Origin: Membranipora membranacea
Taxonomy: Eukaryota; Bryozoa; Gymnolaemata; Cheilostomatida; Membraniporidae
Length of the DNA stretch: 64,000 bases
Assembly: GCA_914767715.1 (NCBI GenBank)
Contig: OU612066.1
Location: 30,788,283-30,852,282, forward strand
Direction of reading: 5' to 3'
Part shown: one piece after another, positions 12,001-19,655 of the stretch
How positions within the stretch are numbered: the first letter of the stretch is position 1
How the letters are laid out: the number at the start of each line of letters is the position of its first letter
Notes under the pieces: generated by a model
Seen by the model: only the letters and a program-made list of their open reading frames with translations
Databases searched by the model: none
What the model was told of the DNA's origin: nothing
Made by a program: the position numbers and the translations under genes

Positions 12001-15000
12001 TCCTTGACAACCAGTCAACCTCCAACACAACCAATATTGGAAGGGGTAAGGAAAGGTTTTCCAAGCATTTAAATAAAAAAGAACAGATCACATTCTTCAA
12101 TAAAATGTAGGCAAACTGCAAAACATATTTGTACCCATGACTTGAGACGATTATGATTTTCGGAGGTGTAATATGAGGGGAGGGGGGGTGGTGTGATTTT
12201 CCCTTTAAAGTGGTTGATTATTACTTTGATTTTCAAATGTTTATCACTGCCAGAGGAGGTGCAGCGTCAGACCAGCTAGTTTGTCAGCTTGTTATTTCTG
12301 TCAACCAGTGAGTAACACTTTTAGTTTTGGCACAGGCTGCCAGAACAGGGTAAATATGGTGCCAACCACTCCATGAGATTCACCGACGATAATAAATTGA
12401 TACCTTAGCCAAACAAGCTATAAACAGTGCTTGCCATATTAGCTTGATATGTTTGATGTTGTGCAGTTGTTGTCTTGATACACAAGTTAACTGCCCACAG
12501 TCAGTAACCAGCTGTCTTTATGACAAATATAATGTATTGTTGTCAAATCTCTGCAATTTCACCACAACCATAAGGTAGTAACCGAATTGGTAAAAACGCC
12601 TAAGTCATATGTATTATTTATATTGTTTTCTCCATCCCAATAAAAATTATGTTTCTTTTATTTCTTATTCAGAATGACATGACTGTGCAAAAGTTCACAG
12701 AGATGGAAAACTGTGTGAGAGAAAGGATCGCTGAGTTCCGCTCAGCAGATGACTGCCTTCAGGTCACGATTGTATGGATGCGTTCAAGAAACACCTGCAA
12801 ATCTATGTTTCACTTGATCGCTGGATCTCTAAATGAACCCATGGACTTTGAAAACGGGGATAAAGTTGTAAGCACCCATTGGTTTCTAAATGATCAACTC
12901 CACCAATGTATAAAAGAGAATTGTGAAAAAGCACTGCGGTCATTGGAAGGCCAAGACAAGGTAGAAGCTCTGTTGAAAAACAATCCCAGTTTCGTGGTCA
13001 CCAGATCTCTGCCTACTTATGAACCCTGTGACGAAGAAAGTGAGGGTGGCAGTGACAATGAAGACGAGAGTGAAGAAGAATACTGCTATAAATGCAATGA
13101 TATCGTGCTCCCTGAGGAGCAGCCAGGAAACGAAGCATACGTTCATGTTAACAGCGACTTGAAGATGGAGGTCTATAAGCCTCAAAGTCCTTCAAAGATC
13201 AAATATCTGTCTACACAGTATAGGCAGTTCATGGAGGATGGTGAGGTGTGTTTCATAAATTCATTTGACAATTTTAGCCACTCTAACTGACCTGAAATGC
13301 GAAAATCATGGAGTGAAACCTAGAAAGTAACCCTACTAATCTCGATGAGCATTTCATAATAACATGATAACATCACCAAATTATTTATGTGGCACAATAC
13401 TTGATTTTGGGGTATTACTATTTATGACTGAAGATTGTTGTCCGCATAAACTTAAATAATAATAATAATAAAATAAACCTTGAATGCGGAGAAATGACTC
13501 GTTGGCCAAACCAGGGAGTAATGTCCCCAACTCCCTGGCCAAACCCATACCTACACCTTTTTAAAAGCAGGAATCCAATGATGCCAAAATTATATAATTT
13601 CCGCGTTATTATTTAAGATCATATCACCTAAACGACCTTATTTTATATTTCAGAAATATAAAATCTACAATATATACCGGATCAGACAGAAACTTAAGCA
13701 AGCAACCGAACAGATCAGGAGGTATAATGATAGAAGTGGTGTTGTTGAGGTGAGATTACAAGAAAGAAGACAGAGAGCACTATTTCCGTCCTCCTTATTT
13801 TTTAAACACTTTTGTTGGCAGTCTAATTCATTCCATTAGCGGAATGTTTTCCAAATAGTGCCGAAAAAAAAGAGGAAAAGGAAACTGCTACTCAATCAAA
13901 CATCACAACAGTTATGATGGCGTGGCCTAGGGCTCTATTATTAATAATCTTGAGTTTGAACCGATGTCACCAACTTTTTGGCTGGTTGGAATGGACAAGT
14001 AGTTAAAAAATGACACTTCACATTAAACACATGTAACGACCAATTGTGTAATTGAGATCCAGCAGTAATTGTAGACACTTGGTAGTCCATCTGCAGGGAT
14101 TTACTTGTGCGGGGAGTAATAATATGGACAAAAAGTTTTTTTATGAGACTTACTTTTACCAATTTGCTATGCTCAAATTTAAATCCTAATATCTTTTGAC
14201 ATGGAGTGGAGCGTAACATGACTTGTCAAGACAGGCTACATTGAGCCATATTTAATAACGTAAATTATGATGATTAATGATCTATTGATTTATAATTCAC
14301 TAGAAAATCAAAATTTGCTGTGCACCTGCTGTGGCACACATTGTGACCCTGTCATTTAACTATAAACTGAACTCAAAATTATTGTATTCCTACACTTTTT
14401 CATATCTAATTTCCTTTAAAAAAAGAAAATTAGCTCTCAAAAATCCATCTGCGGAGTCAAATATAGTTGAGGAATGAAAAGATATAATGATTTTCAAAAA
14501 TAATAACTATTTACTGAGAAAAATTGCTAAATGTAAATCAGTCATTATTGATTGATAGGGCATTGTTTATGAGTGTCCCACCTATGACATCAAATCATTC
14601 CTTATCAATGTTAACAAATTGTCATGATGTATTTGGCGCCAAAATGCAGCAATACAAAATCGCAATAGGTTGATCTATCAACCTGGATAGGGATGGGAGA
14701 AAGTGAATCTGAACTCAATTGAAGTTTCTATGATAAGATTACTGCATCATAGGATGCTGCAATATCGCCCACTTACATAACCATGACATAAATTTACACT
14801 TTTATAATATTTGTTTTGCTTTTTGGCAGGTAAAAAATGTTTCAACAGCGATCACTGTTGTCAGTCGGCTTCTTCTCAAGAACTCCAAGAGCCAATCTGA
14901 TGCCACTGTGTTTATTCATAGAGGTCTGATTCGTTTTGCTAATAATCACACTCATATTCTGGAGAGTAGCTATGAAGGAGCCTGGACAGCCTCTATCTCT

Positions 15001-16508
15001 CATTTCTACTGTGAGGATCTGGACAAGCTTGCCGCAGGTCAGTTGGAAGGCGAGAACATCAAGATCTGCCTTCTAGAGTTAGACAAGCCCAAGCCAATGC
15101 ATTACAATAAAGAGATATCTGTCAGCTTTGCTGCGGATGATGGTGATGATGGTGATGATGGTGTTCTCCAGCTAGCAGTTGATGCCGAATTCGAGCACAA
15201 CACCAAGAAGGATCCTGATGGACTCAGCAAGAAGTTTACTCTGGAAGTTTTCAACACAGACCCACAAAATGAAATGGTGAGTCATCCCATATAATCTCAT
15301 ATAAATGCCAAAATCCCTTCATTCAAACCACTGTCAATAGTAAATTGCATTGTCATTCTTTTTCTCAGCTCACTGCACAAGACATCTCTGACCTTCAAAT
15401 AATACTAGGAGGGAAAGAGGATGGTATCAAGTCGGATGCACAAGCTGACATGGGGAATGTCGTAGTGTGTGAAGTCGTTATAGGTTCAAGGCTAAAGAGA
15501 ACCATGACACCATCATGTCGAGCAAAACTGGTCAAGTACAGAGCGGATCCGAGAATAGAAAAGACGCATCGTGTCATCATGGCCCTCGGAAATTCGTCAA
15601 ACATTAAACTCCCACGATCAATTACATACCGAGATCCACTTACCACAGCAGTGTTTTTTAGTCGGACTGTAACAAATGATGACTTAGCCAGGAAACTCGA
15701 ATCATACTATAAAGCTAAGTTTGACAAGCTTGATACCAGTAGCAACAGACAATGCAAGAAACTGAAGAAGATGGAGGGAGTGACACCCTTTCAGCAGCAC
15801 CTACATGCGTGTCCTGCCATCACTCCAAATATCAGTTCCATGAGCAATCAATGCGAGTGCAAGTTCAATGATGAACTGTTTTCCTTTGAGCAACACAGTA
15901 TGAAAGTCAACTCATTGGATAGCTATGCTGTTGCAAACGCAGTTGAAATTGGACAACAAATTCAGAGGTTTGAGGAGCAAGATTTGAATGGCGTTCACTC
16001 AACAACACCAGGCTCAGATAGTAGTGGTTGTGACTCCCCTCGGCACTCAATTGGTGAAGAAGAGCTTGGTACAAGGCCAAAAAGAGTTGCTGGAATCGGT
16101 CTCCGTGGCAAGAGTTGTATAACACAGGATTCTTATGAACGTATCAAGCAGTACATAGAAGGATATCTGCCAAACTCATTCCTATTTCCAACAGCTCAAA
16201 TGGCTATACAGACAATCGGACCGCCTGCTAATTTTGGTGCACACCGTGAATGTTTGGTTAATTGGGTTGATGATAGTGCTCATATACCATTCCATGTTCC
16301 TGGCTGGGAAGCTAACTGCCAACTCACTGATAGAGAAATGGAGAAATCGTTCGGTTTGACAAAGGAGCAAACGCTTGCCCATCCGCAGAGAACAACATCC
16401 TACGCTGACGGCCTCCCCTGCTGTGATTTTGGTACATATTATTACATATTATTACCTTTTTTAGTTCTTTCATTGGCGATCTTATATATATATATTCCAT
16501 CAATTTAG
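1..16508 (+). CDS. Locus A: micro-exon coiled-coil gene (5' end outside window)
   Basis: I do not recognise this protein. The model joins 33-nt (H) and 30/42-nt (Q) micro-exons, exon T or S, and exons A (11951-12045), B (12673-13245), C (13654-13749), D (14830-15276) and E (15369-16508). All H, Q, T and S junctions are phase 1, A runs from phase 1 to phase 0, and B-E are phase 0, so the frame stays open from the array to the stop at 16506-16508. The N-terminal part would be a hendecad coiled coil, then an acidic Ser/Asp-rich linker, then about 750 residues without a domain I can name. There are no signal peptide or catalytic motifs that I recognise. A paralogue (locus B) lies about 30.3 kb downstream on the same strand. 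Exon order and inclusion are inferred from splice sites only. Confidence 0.6.
255..287 (+). CDS. Micro-exon H (SNEELKRHLK)
   Basis: 33 nt between TTTATCATTTTCAG and GTAGGTTG. Phase 1-1. Encodes S-N-E-E-L-K-R-H-L-K, with the joining residue (Gly after another H exon, Arg after a Q exon) made across the splice. Confidence 0.55.
531..563 (+). pseudogene. Dead H micro-exon, donor lost
   Basis: The 33 nt after TTTCCAG align with H exons, but the donor position reads ATAGGTTG where live H exons have GTAGGTTG, and the phase 1 frame contains stops. Similar dead copies start at 2093, 2810, 5329, 9694, 30819 and 40008, with small length changes in an A run (this copy has 5 A, most have 6, the one at 40008 has 7). 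Confidence 0.45.
997..1026 (+). CDS. Micro-exon Q30 (YDDPKQTLR)
   Basis: 30 nt between CTGTTACAG and GTGAGTAA. Phase 1-1. Encodes Y-D-D-P-K-Q-T-L-R; the leading codon is completed by the upstream exon (Glu after an H exon). Confidence 0.5.
1426..1467 (+). CDS. Micro-exon H, 42-nt form (RNEELADLNRQLK)
   Basis: An H exon three codons longer than usual (ADLN in place of a single residue), still phase 1-1, with the canonical TTTCAG acceptor and GTAGGTTG donor. Its 3' part is the same as the exon cut by the window start. Confidence 0.55.
1817..1849 (+). CDS. Micro-exon H (RTEELSRQFD)
   Basis: 33 nt after TTTATCATTTTCAG, donor GTATGTTA. This is the second donor flavour seen in the array. Phase 1-1. 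Confidence 0.55.
2093..2125 (+). pseudogene. Dead H micro-exon, donor lost
   Basis: Aligns to H exons after TTTCCAG; the phase 1 frame stops at the third codon and the donor is AT where GT is expected. Confidence 0.4.
2537..2569 (+). CDS. Micro-exon H (RIEELSRQIE)
   Basis: 33 nt, acceptor TTTCAG, donor GTATGTTA, phase 1-1. Hydrophobic residues I, L and I are spaced 3-4. Confidence 0.55.
2810..2842 (+). pseudogene. Dead H micro-exon, donor lost
   Basis: Same decayed form as the copy at 2093, after AATTCCAG. Confidence 0.4.
3277..3306 (+). CDS. Micro-exon Q30 (YDDPKQTLR)
   Basis: Same exon and flanks as 997-1026, part of a copied cassette of about 2280 bp. Acceptor TTACAG, donor GTGAGTAA. 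Confidence 0.5.
3571..3603 (+). CDS. Micro-exon H (RIEELERQFE)
   Basis: 33 nt between ATCATTTTCAG and GTATGTTA, phase 1-1. Confidence 0.55.
3694..3726 (+). repeat. 15-bp inverted repeat, 3-bp spacer
   Basis: Arms 3694-3708 and 3712-3726 are exact inverted copies. Direct repeats CTTCTGAAG flank the palindrome. The same unit recurs near 8059-8091 and 36487-36519 in copied cassettes. Confidence 0.8.
3853..3894 (+). pseudogene. Q42-like exon with stops in all frames
   Basis: 42 nt aligned with Q42 exons, but the acceptor is CAAG, not CAG, and all three frames contain stops. The GTGAGTTA donor remains intact. It is either dead or a poison exon. Copies lie at about 8218-8259 and 36650-36691. Confidence 0.35.
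4157..4189 (+). CDS. Micro-exon H (GMEEFERQLE)
   Basis: 33 nt, acceptor TTTCAG, donor GTAGGTTG, phase 1-1. The tandem copy is at 8522-8554. Confidence 0.55.
4650..4691 (+). CDS. Micro-exon Q42 (AQSKHDHQVETMD)
   Basis: 42 nt between CTGTTCCAG and GTGAGTAA, phase 1-1, giving 14 residues including the joining codon (two heptad lengths). Confidence 0.5.
5329..5361 (+). pseudogene. Dead H micro-exon, donor lost
   Basis: Decayed H copy with an AT donor; its tandem copy is at 9694. Confidence 0.4.
5796..5839 (+). pseudogene. Q-like exon with lost donor
   Basis: Begins like the Q42 exon at 37692 (QQL after GTTACAG). After about 20 nt it is replaced by unrelated sequence, and the GTGAGT donor is replaced by AAAAAC. 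Copies start at 10161 and 40476. Confidence 0.3.
5973..6059 (+). CDS. Candidate exon T (29 aa, mutually exclusive with S)
   Basis: 87 nt between GTATTTCAG and GTAATG, phase 1-1, with two N-Q-T sequons around a hydrophobic stretch (DEIFYLY). The same 87-nt open frame and splice sites are kept in the copies at 10338, 29930 and 40653. The donor lacks the usual G at -1, so support is moderate. It ends only 29 bp before exon S starts. Confidence 0.35.
6089..6277 (+). CDS. Exon S, acidic linker, first copy
   Basis: 189 nt, phase 1-1, between TATTATTTTAG and GTAAAT. Encodes about 62 hydrophilic residues, beginning VEGSVAMSGRLSDQDEKSMS and ending in an Asp/Ser/Glu-rich tail. A second in-frame donor, GTGAGT after 6259, would shorten the exon by 18 nt (GESEDD). 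An internal ATG (MSGRLS) could also act as a start codon if transcription began nearby. Confidence 0.55.
6825..6945. repeat. AT-rich minisatellite, short form
   Basis: Imperfect TTATATACAATTATA-type units. A longer version is at 11170-11535 and 41480-41845; this copy has lost most of the array. Confidence 0.6.
7027..7056 (+). CDS. Micro-exon Q30 (YDDLKQTWT)
   Basis: 30 nt between GTTACAG and GTGAGTAA, phase 1-1. Confidence 0.5.
7717..7749 (+). CDS. Micro-exon H (MLEEYQKELI)
   Basis: 33 nt, acceptor TTTCAG, donor GTATGTTA. A divergent H subtype that starts with Met; related exons are at 36362 and 38290. Confidence 0.5.
7936..7968 (+). CDS. Micro-exon H (RIEELSRQIK)
   Basis: 33 nt, phase 1-1, donor GTATGTTA. 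Lies only 186 bp after the previous H exon, the shortest intron in the array. Confidence 0.5.
8522..8554 (+). CDS. Micro-exon H (GMEEFERQLE)
   Basis: Tandem copy of 4157-4189, 4365 bp downstream; identical exon. Confidence 0.55.
9015..9056 (+). CDS. Micro-exon Q42 (AQSKHDHQVETMD)
   Basis: Tandem copy of 4650-4691, identical, with a GTGAGTAA donor. Confidence 0.5.
9694..9726 (+). pseudogene. Dead H micro-exon, donor lost
   Basis: Copy of the decayed exon at 5329. Confidence 0.4.
10338..10424 (+). CDS. Candidate exon T, second copy
   Basis: 87 nt, phase 1-1. Differs from the first copy by E to G and A to T replacements, with the frame kept. Again 29 bp before exon S. Confidence 0.35.
10454..10642 (+). 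CDS. Exon S, acidic linker, second copy
   Basis: The same 62 residues as 6089-6277, with both in-frame donors (after 10624 and after 10642). As the S copy nearest to exon A, it is the likelier one to be joined to it. Confidence 0.55.
11170..11535. repeat. AT-rich minisatellite
   Basis: Imperfect tandem TATACAATTATATAT-type units over about 360 bp in the S-A intron; the same array is at 41480-41845. Confidence 0.75.
11541..11600 (+). repeat. tRNA-like 3' half (SINE remnant)
   Basis: Contains GAGTTCAAATCCCGG, a good Pol III B box, after a weak A-box-like GGTAGCGCGAG. The acceptor stem does not pair, so this is not a functional tRNA. Copy near 41856-41910. Confidence 0.35.
11727..11862 (+). 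repeat. tRNA-derived SINE, most complete copy
   Basis: A tRNA-like head with an A box (GTGGCTGAGCGGTTGGAG) and a degenerate B box (GAGTTCAAGAGTCC) runs into a body (CGCCTGAATCCCAACATTGA through CTGCGAGAATTCC). The body alone recurs in many introns of the micro-exon array. The copy in locus B is at about 42043-42170. Confidence 0.5.
11951..12045 (+). CDS. Exon A, acidic Ser/Asp linker
   Basis: 95 nt after GATATTGCAG, donor GTAAGG; enters in phase 1 and leaves in phase 0, converting the array phase to that of the downstream exons. Encodes 31 residues with an acidic LADDDSDDNAS stretch and a Pro/Gln-rich end. Confidence 0.6.
12673..13245 (+). CDS. Exon B, 191 aa, unrecognised
   Basis: Phase 0-0, from NDMTVQKF to QFMEDGE, acceptor TTATTCAG, donor GTGTGT. 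The first half is mixed alpha/beta in character with several Cys. The second half has an acidic run (EESEGGSDNEDESEEE) followed by CYKCND, a CxxC-like pair with no obvious partner. The upstream MFLLFLIQ would be intron translated through. Replacements against locus B greatly outnumber silent changes (15 to 3). Confidence 0.65.
13654..13749 (+). CDS. Exon C, 32 aa basic helix
   Basis: 96 nt, phase 0-0, acceptor ATATTTCAG, donor GTGAGA. Basic, helix-prone IYRIRQKLKQATEQIRRYN. Too short to show as a long ORF, but conserved in locus B at 44899-44994. Confidence 0.6.
14830..15276 (+). CDS. Exon D, 149 aa, unrecognised
   Basis: Phase 0-0, starting VKNVSTAITVV after TTTGGCAG and ending DPQNEM before GTGAGTC. 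Includes an in-frame GATGATGGT codon repeat (DDGDDGDDG) that is much shorter in locus B. The reading frame upstream of 14830 is intronic. Confidence 0.65.
15369..16508 (+). CDS. Exon E, C-terminal ~380 aa with hydrophobic tail
   Basis: Begins LTAQDISDLQIILGG after TTTCTCAG, in phase 0, and runs open to a stop at 16506. No family recognised. Contains a basic KKLKKMEG segment and clustered Cys/His. The last 25 residues (from GTYYY, with LLPFLVLSLAILYIYI) are hydrophobic and could anchor the protein in a membrane. A donor-like GGTACA at 16432 leaves open splicing to a further exon not seen here. Locus B has an unrelated short tail. Confidence 0.6.
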   Translation, partial: LTAQDISDLQIILGGKEDGIKSDAQADMGNVVVCEVVIGSRLKRTMTPSCRAKLVKYRADPRIEKTHRVIMALGNSSNIKLPRSITYRDPLTTAVFFSRTVTNDDLARKLESYYKAKFDKLDTSSNRQCKKLKKMEGVTPFQQHLHACPAITPNISSMSNQCECKFNDELFSFEQHSMKVNSLDSYAVANAVEIGQQIQRFEEQDLNGVHSTTPGSDSSGCDSPRHSIGEEELGTRPKRVAGIGLRGKSCITQDSYERIKQYIEGYLPNSFLFPTAQMAIQTIGPPANFGAHRECLVNWVDDSAHIPFHVPGWEANCQLTDREMEKSFGLTKEQTLAHPQRTTSYADGLPCCDFGTYYYILLPFLVLSLAILYIYIPSI

Positions 16509-19325
16509 AGGTATTATAAATCACCTAAGCTTCAATGGTGTGCAGAATGTTCCCAATTCCATGATGAGTTCTTCTCAAATACTTATAAATTTATTATAAT
16601 TTCTACATTATAACCTTTATACACCATTTGTAGTATTTAACCCCTCTGTATTATATCTATTATTACTAGTTGTATAACTAGCGTATTTACTTGATGCATT
16701 TTACAATAAGTTTGAGTCCATGTCATCGTTTTAAAATTTATTTACACAGCTTGAGAAACATGTGAACATAAAACATTTGACAATGGCGTTCATTTTTCTT
16801 TAAATTTTCTCGATTTAAATGTTTATACGAATGTATAATAATAAAGATCCCAATACATGGCCATTTCAATGAACAGATCTCTCTTCGTAATCCTGGTTTG
16901 CTTAACTGTAATATCTTCTTATCATGAATGCCAGCGATCAAAATTTACTTGGGATTCACTCACTCTGAAATATCGATCTTGGGGGTTCCCTCATCAGTTG
17001 ACACTCCAAATAGGTATTTTTTTGTTGCGAATGTCTTTCAATCTCATCACGTTTTAATGAAGTCAACACATGCTTTCCAGCATGGTACCCCACTCATAAA
17101 TCGGAGGCTTTTTGGTTTACAACTTTCTCGTCATATTCAGCAATGTCTCCTATTATAAACCATAAAGTTTCAAGGATTGATGCGCATGAAACATAGCTTG
17201 AAAAAAAATGCATCTAGATTTTGCAGGACAGACGCGACAGTTTTACTTAAAAAATGGGGTGTCCTACTTTAGAATATCCACTAGATGCACTACAAGCTAT
17301 GTAGATTGCCCACTTGATAGTGTTCTTTAGCTGAGTCGTTTTGGTTATTATTTACTACTTTCCATGGGGCCCAAACTTCAGTTTTAAAATATCACATCCA
17401 TGATAGTATCTGGTCTTGACGATAAATCATTATAACGTTCCTGCTGCATTTTCATGTCACATACAGAAATGATCTATCACCTCATATTAAGGCTGTAGTA
17501 GACCCACAGAACATTTAAGTTGACAGGGGATCTGGAATACAAACACTCTCTTTGAAATTTACAGCACTGGCTTTTTCTTAACCAAACCTCAACCCCCCTC
17601 CCCGTCCCCCTGTACCTTTAGTTTTCATTTTTCTCATTAAAGAGATACCACCACACTATTAGCCTTATTGTTTTATATTTGGTGAGGTATTTCATTTTAA
17701 ATTTTATACCCATTCTTCAATCACTCACCTACACCTCACTGTGAGGGAATATTTTTGATTCAATCGATGAACCCTGGAATGATAACCCACCCACACATAC
17801 ACCTTTTAAGAAACCTGATAAGTAAATGCGTACCACTAATCTTTCTTACCTAACCACTGTTTTGGAACAGAGTATGAATTTCTCCTGCCTTTTCTCAAAG
17901 CTGAACGCTTCTGTTGGTATAGATATTACTATTTGTTTTCCTTCTATTCATGTAGGTTGAGGTTGGTTGTCTTTATTATGGTTATTAAAACAGATTGTAG
18001 TGCCTTTGTTGTATTGTCCCTGGGCCCTGGGACAGTTTGCAATATTGTAAAGTGTCCCGGGGTTGTTTTCGGGCAGGGGGGGGGACAGTTTACAATACTA
18101 AACCGTTAGGGTCGTTATTGTTTGCTCTGCCAACTTCCTGGTACTGCTATTATCTTGAAATAATGATATTTGCTCTAATAGCTCTCATAATCTAAATATT
18201 AACTAGATTCATTTAATCCAATTCACCTTTCTCAAATTTTTTCGGACTGTGAGGATCAAGAGGATTCAGAAAATGGGAAATTGGCAAGATTATTCAACTG
18301 TACCCTAGGCAGGCTGTCGATGGGTGCCTCGGCTAATTCAACCGTGTGCTGCCAACTGACAGTGAATTCAGTCTGCCAAACATGATTAGCTTACGTGTTT
18401 CTTCGAGATCTGACCAGAATGTCTGATTATAACCTGAAGACTGGATATCCTGGTGGGATGTCCTCTCCTACGTCTTGATTTCTACTTGAGAAACATATTA
18501 CATACCCAACCTTAAATGATCACCTTGCATCTTACAAAATTTCCAATTGTGATTCGCCAAAAGTTTGTTATTAATTAAGCTGTGGTTTCACCATCATGAT
18601 TGATTTTAACGGATGGAGGACTTAATCAAAATGTATTTTGAAGTTATCTGCGCTTGGTGCAACAAAATTTTCATTAGCTTCAGCAGCTACCTAGCTGAAG
18701 TATGCAAACAGGTCGATATTATATTCAATGTTGCGATAGTGTGACTGAGAAATTTATGGGTAGAAAGAAGAAATTTAACCTATGATTGTGTGTGATTGAG
18801 TGCAATCTGGAATCGGAGCAAATGACCTCATACATCGTACCAACAAGTTAGAGCAGTGAAACTGATACTACTCTGAGTCATGGTAAGAGTCATGACACAC
18901 CGATGTCACCTGCCCAGAGAACTCAAGTATCGTAGTCATAGAGAAAAAAATTCAAAAATTCTAACCTTTTAATGTTGGTTAAAATGGCAAGTTCTATTCC
19001 AGTCTGAAAATGCGAGGTAAAAGTGCAGCCATATTTGGTGCCAAGCTGCTCTCAGTGAACAAGCAGTTTGGAGCGCATCAAGTGCTCGAACGTCAGTAGA
19101 CTAAGTCTGGATCTGAATTCAGGACCTCAAACATTTGTGTGTCAAAGTGCCGATGCTCTTGCCTATTGAGCCACTTTCAACTCCTAATTTCGGATTTATA
19201 CCACCACGTGCTACTTCAATGAATGCAACTAGGGAGATACATATCTCCCCAATGTAACCTAGCACATTTAGAATCAAGTTGCTGGATTTTTGGTTATCTA
19301 AAGTAATAATAAGATAACTCTAAGC
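16509..19325. other. 3' flank of locus A, duplicated in locus B
   Basis: No gene seen. AT-rich, with an AATAAA at about 16839-16844. The homologous flank in locus B is 47045-49372. A stretch of about 540 bp (about 17281-17826) is present only here. A G tract lies near 18078. Homology to locus B ends within AAGATAACTCTAAGCTG near 19325. Confidence 0.6.
19105..19180 (-). repeat. tRNA-like SINE remnant
   Basis: Read on the minus strand it gives TGGCTCAATAGGCAAGAGC (A box) and then GAATTCAGATCC (B-box-like). The homologous copy is at about 49165-49240. Confidence 0.35.
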
Positions 19326-19655
19326 TGAGACCTTTAATGTGATACCAAATATGGGGAGGCACAACTTAAGCTTTAAATATGTAATCTGCCGCTGCACATA
19401 AATGGATGTAACTGGTGATTTCGTAGGAGACCATTCTCCTGTGATCAAATTCTTCTCTCGATCATTTGTCTCATGAGATCCATGACAACTGAGAACCAAA
19501 CCATTTTCATTGAATTTTCATTGATTTCATTGAAATAAAGTATTAAAAAAAAAGAATATTGTAACAGGTGCCCTCTCATATCTGAACAATTTAAATGTGG
19601 ATCCAAGGCTTCATTGTACACTTGTTAACAACCATAAGATGTTATATTTGGACAG

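Noticed and set aside
12940-13185. Minus-strand ORF opposite exon B, also in locus B
   Set aside because: It is a shadow of a conserved plus-strand exon and has no splice or start support.
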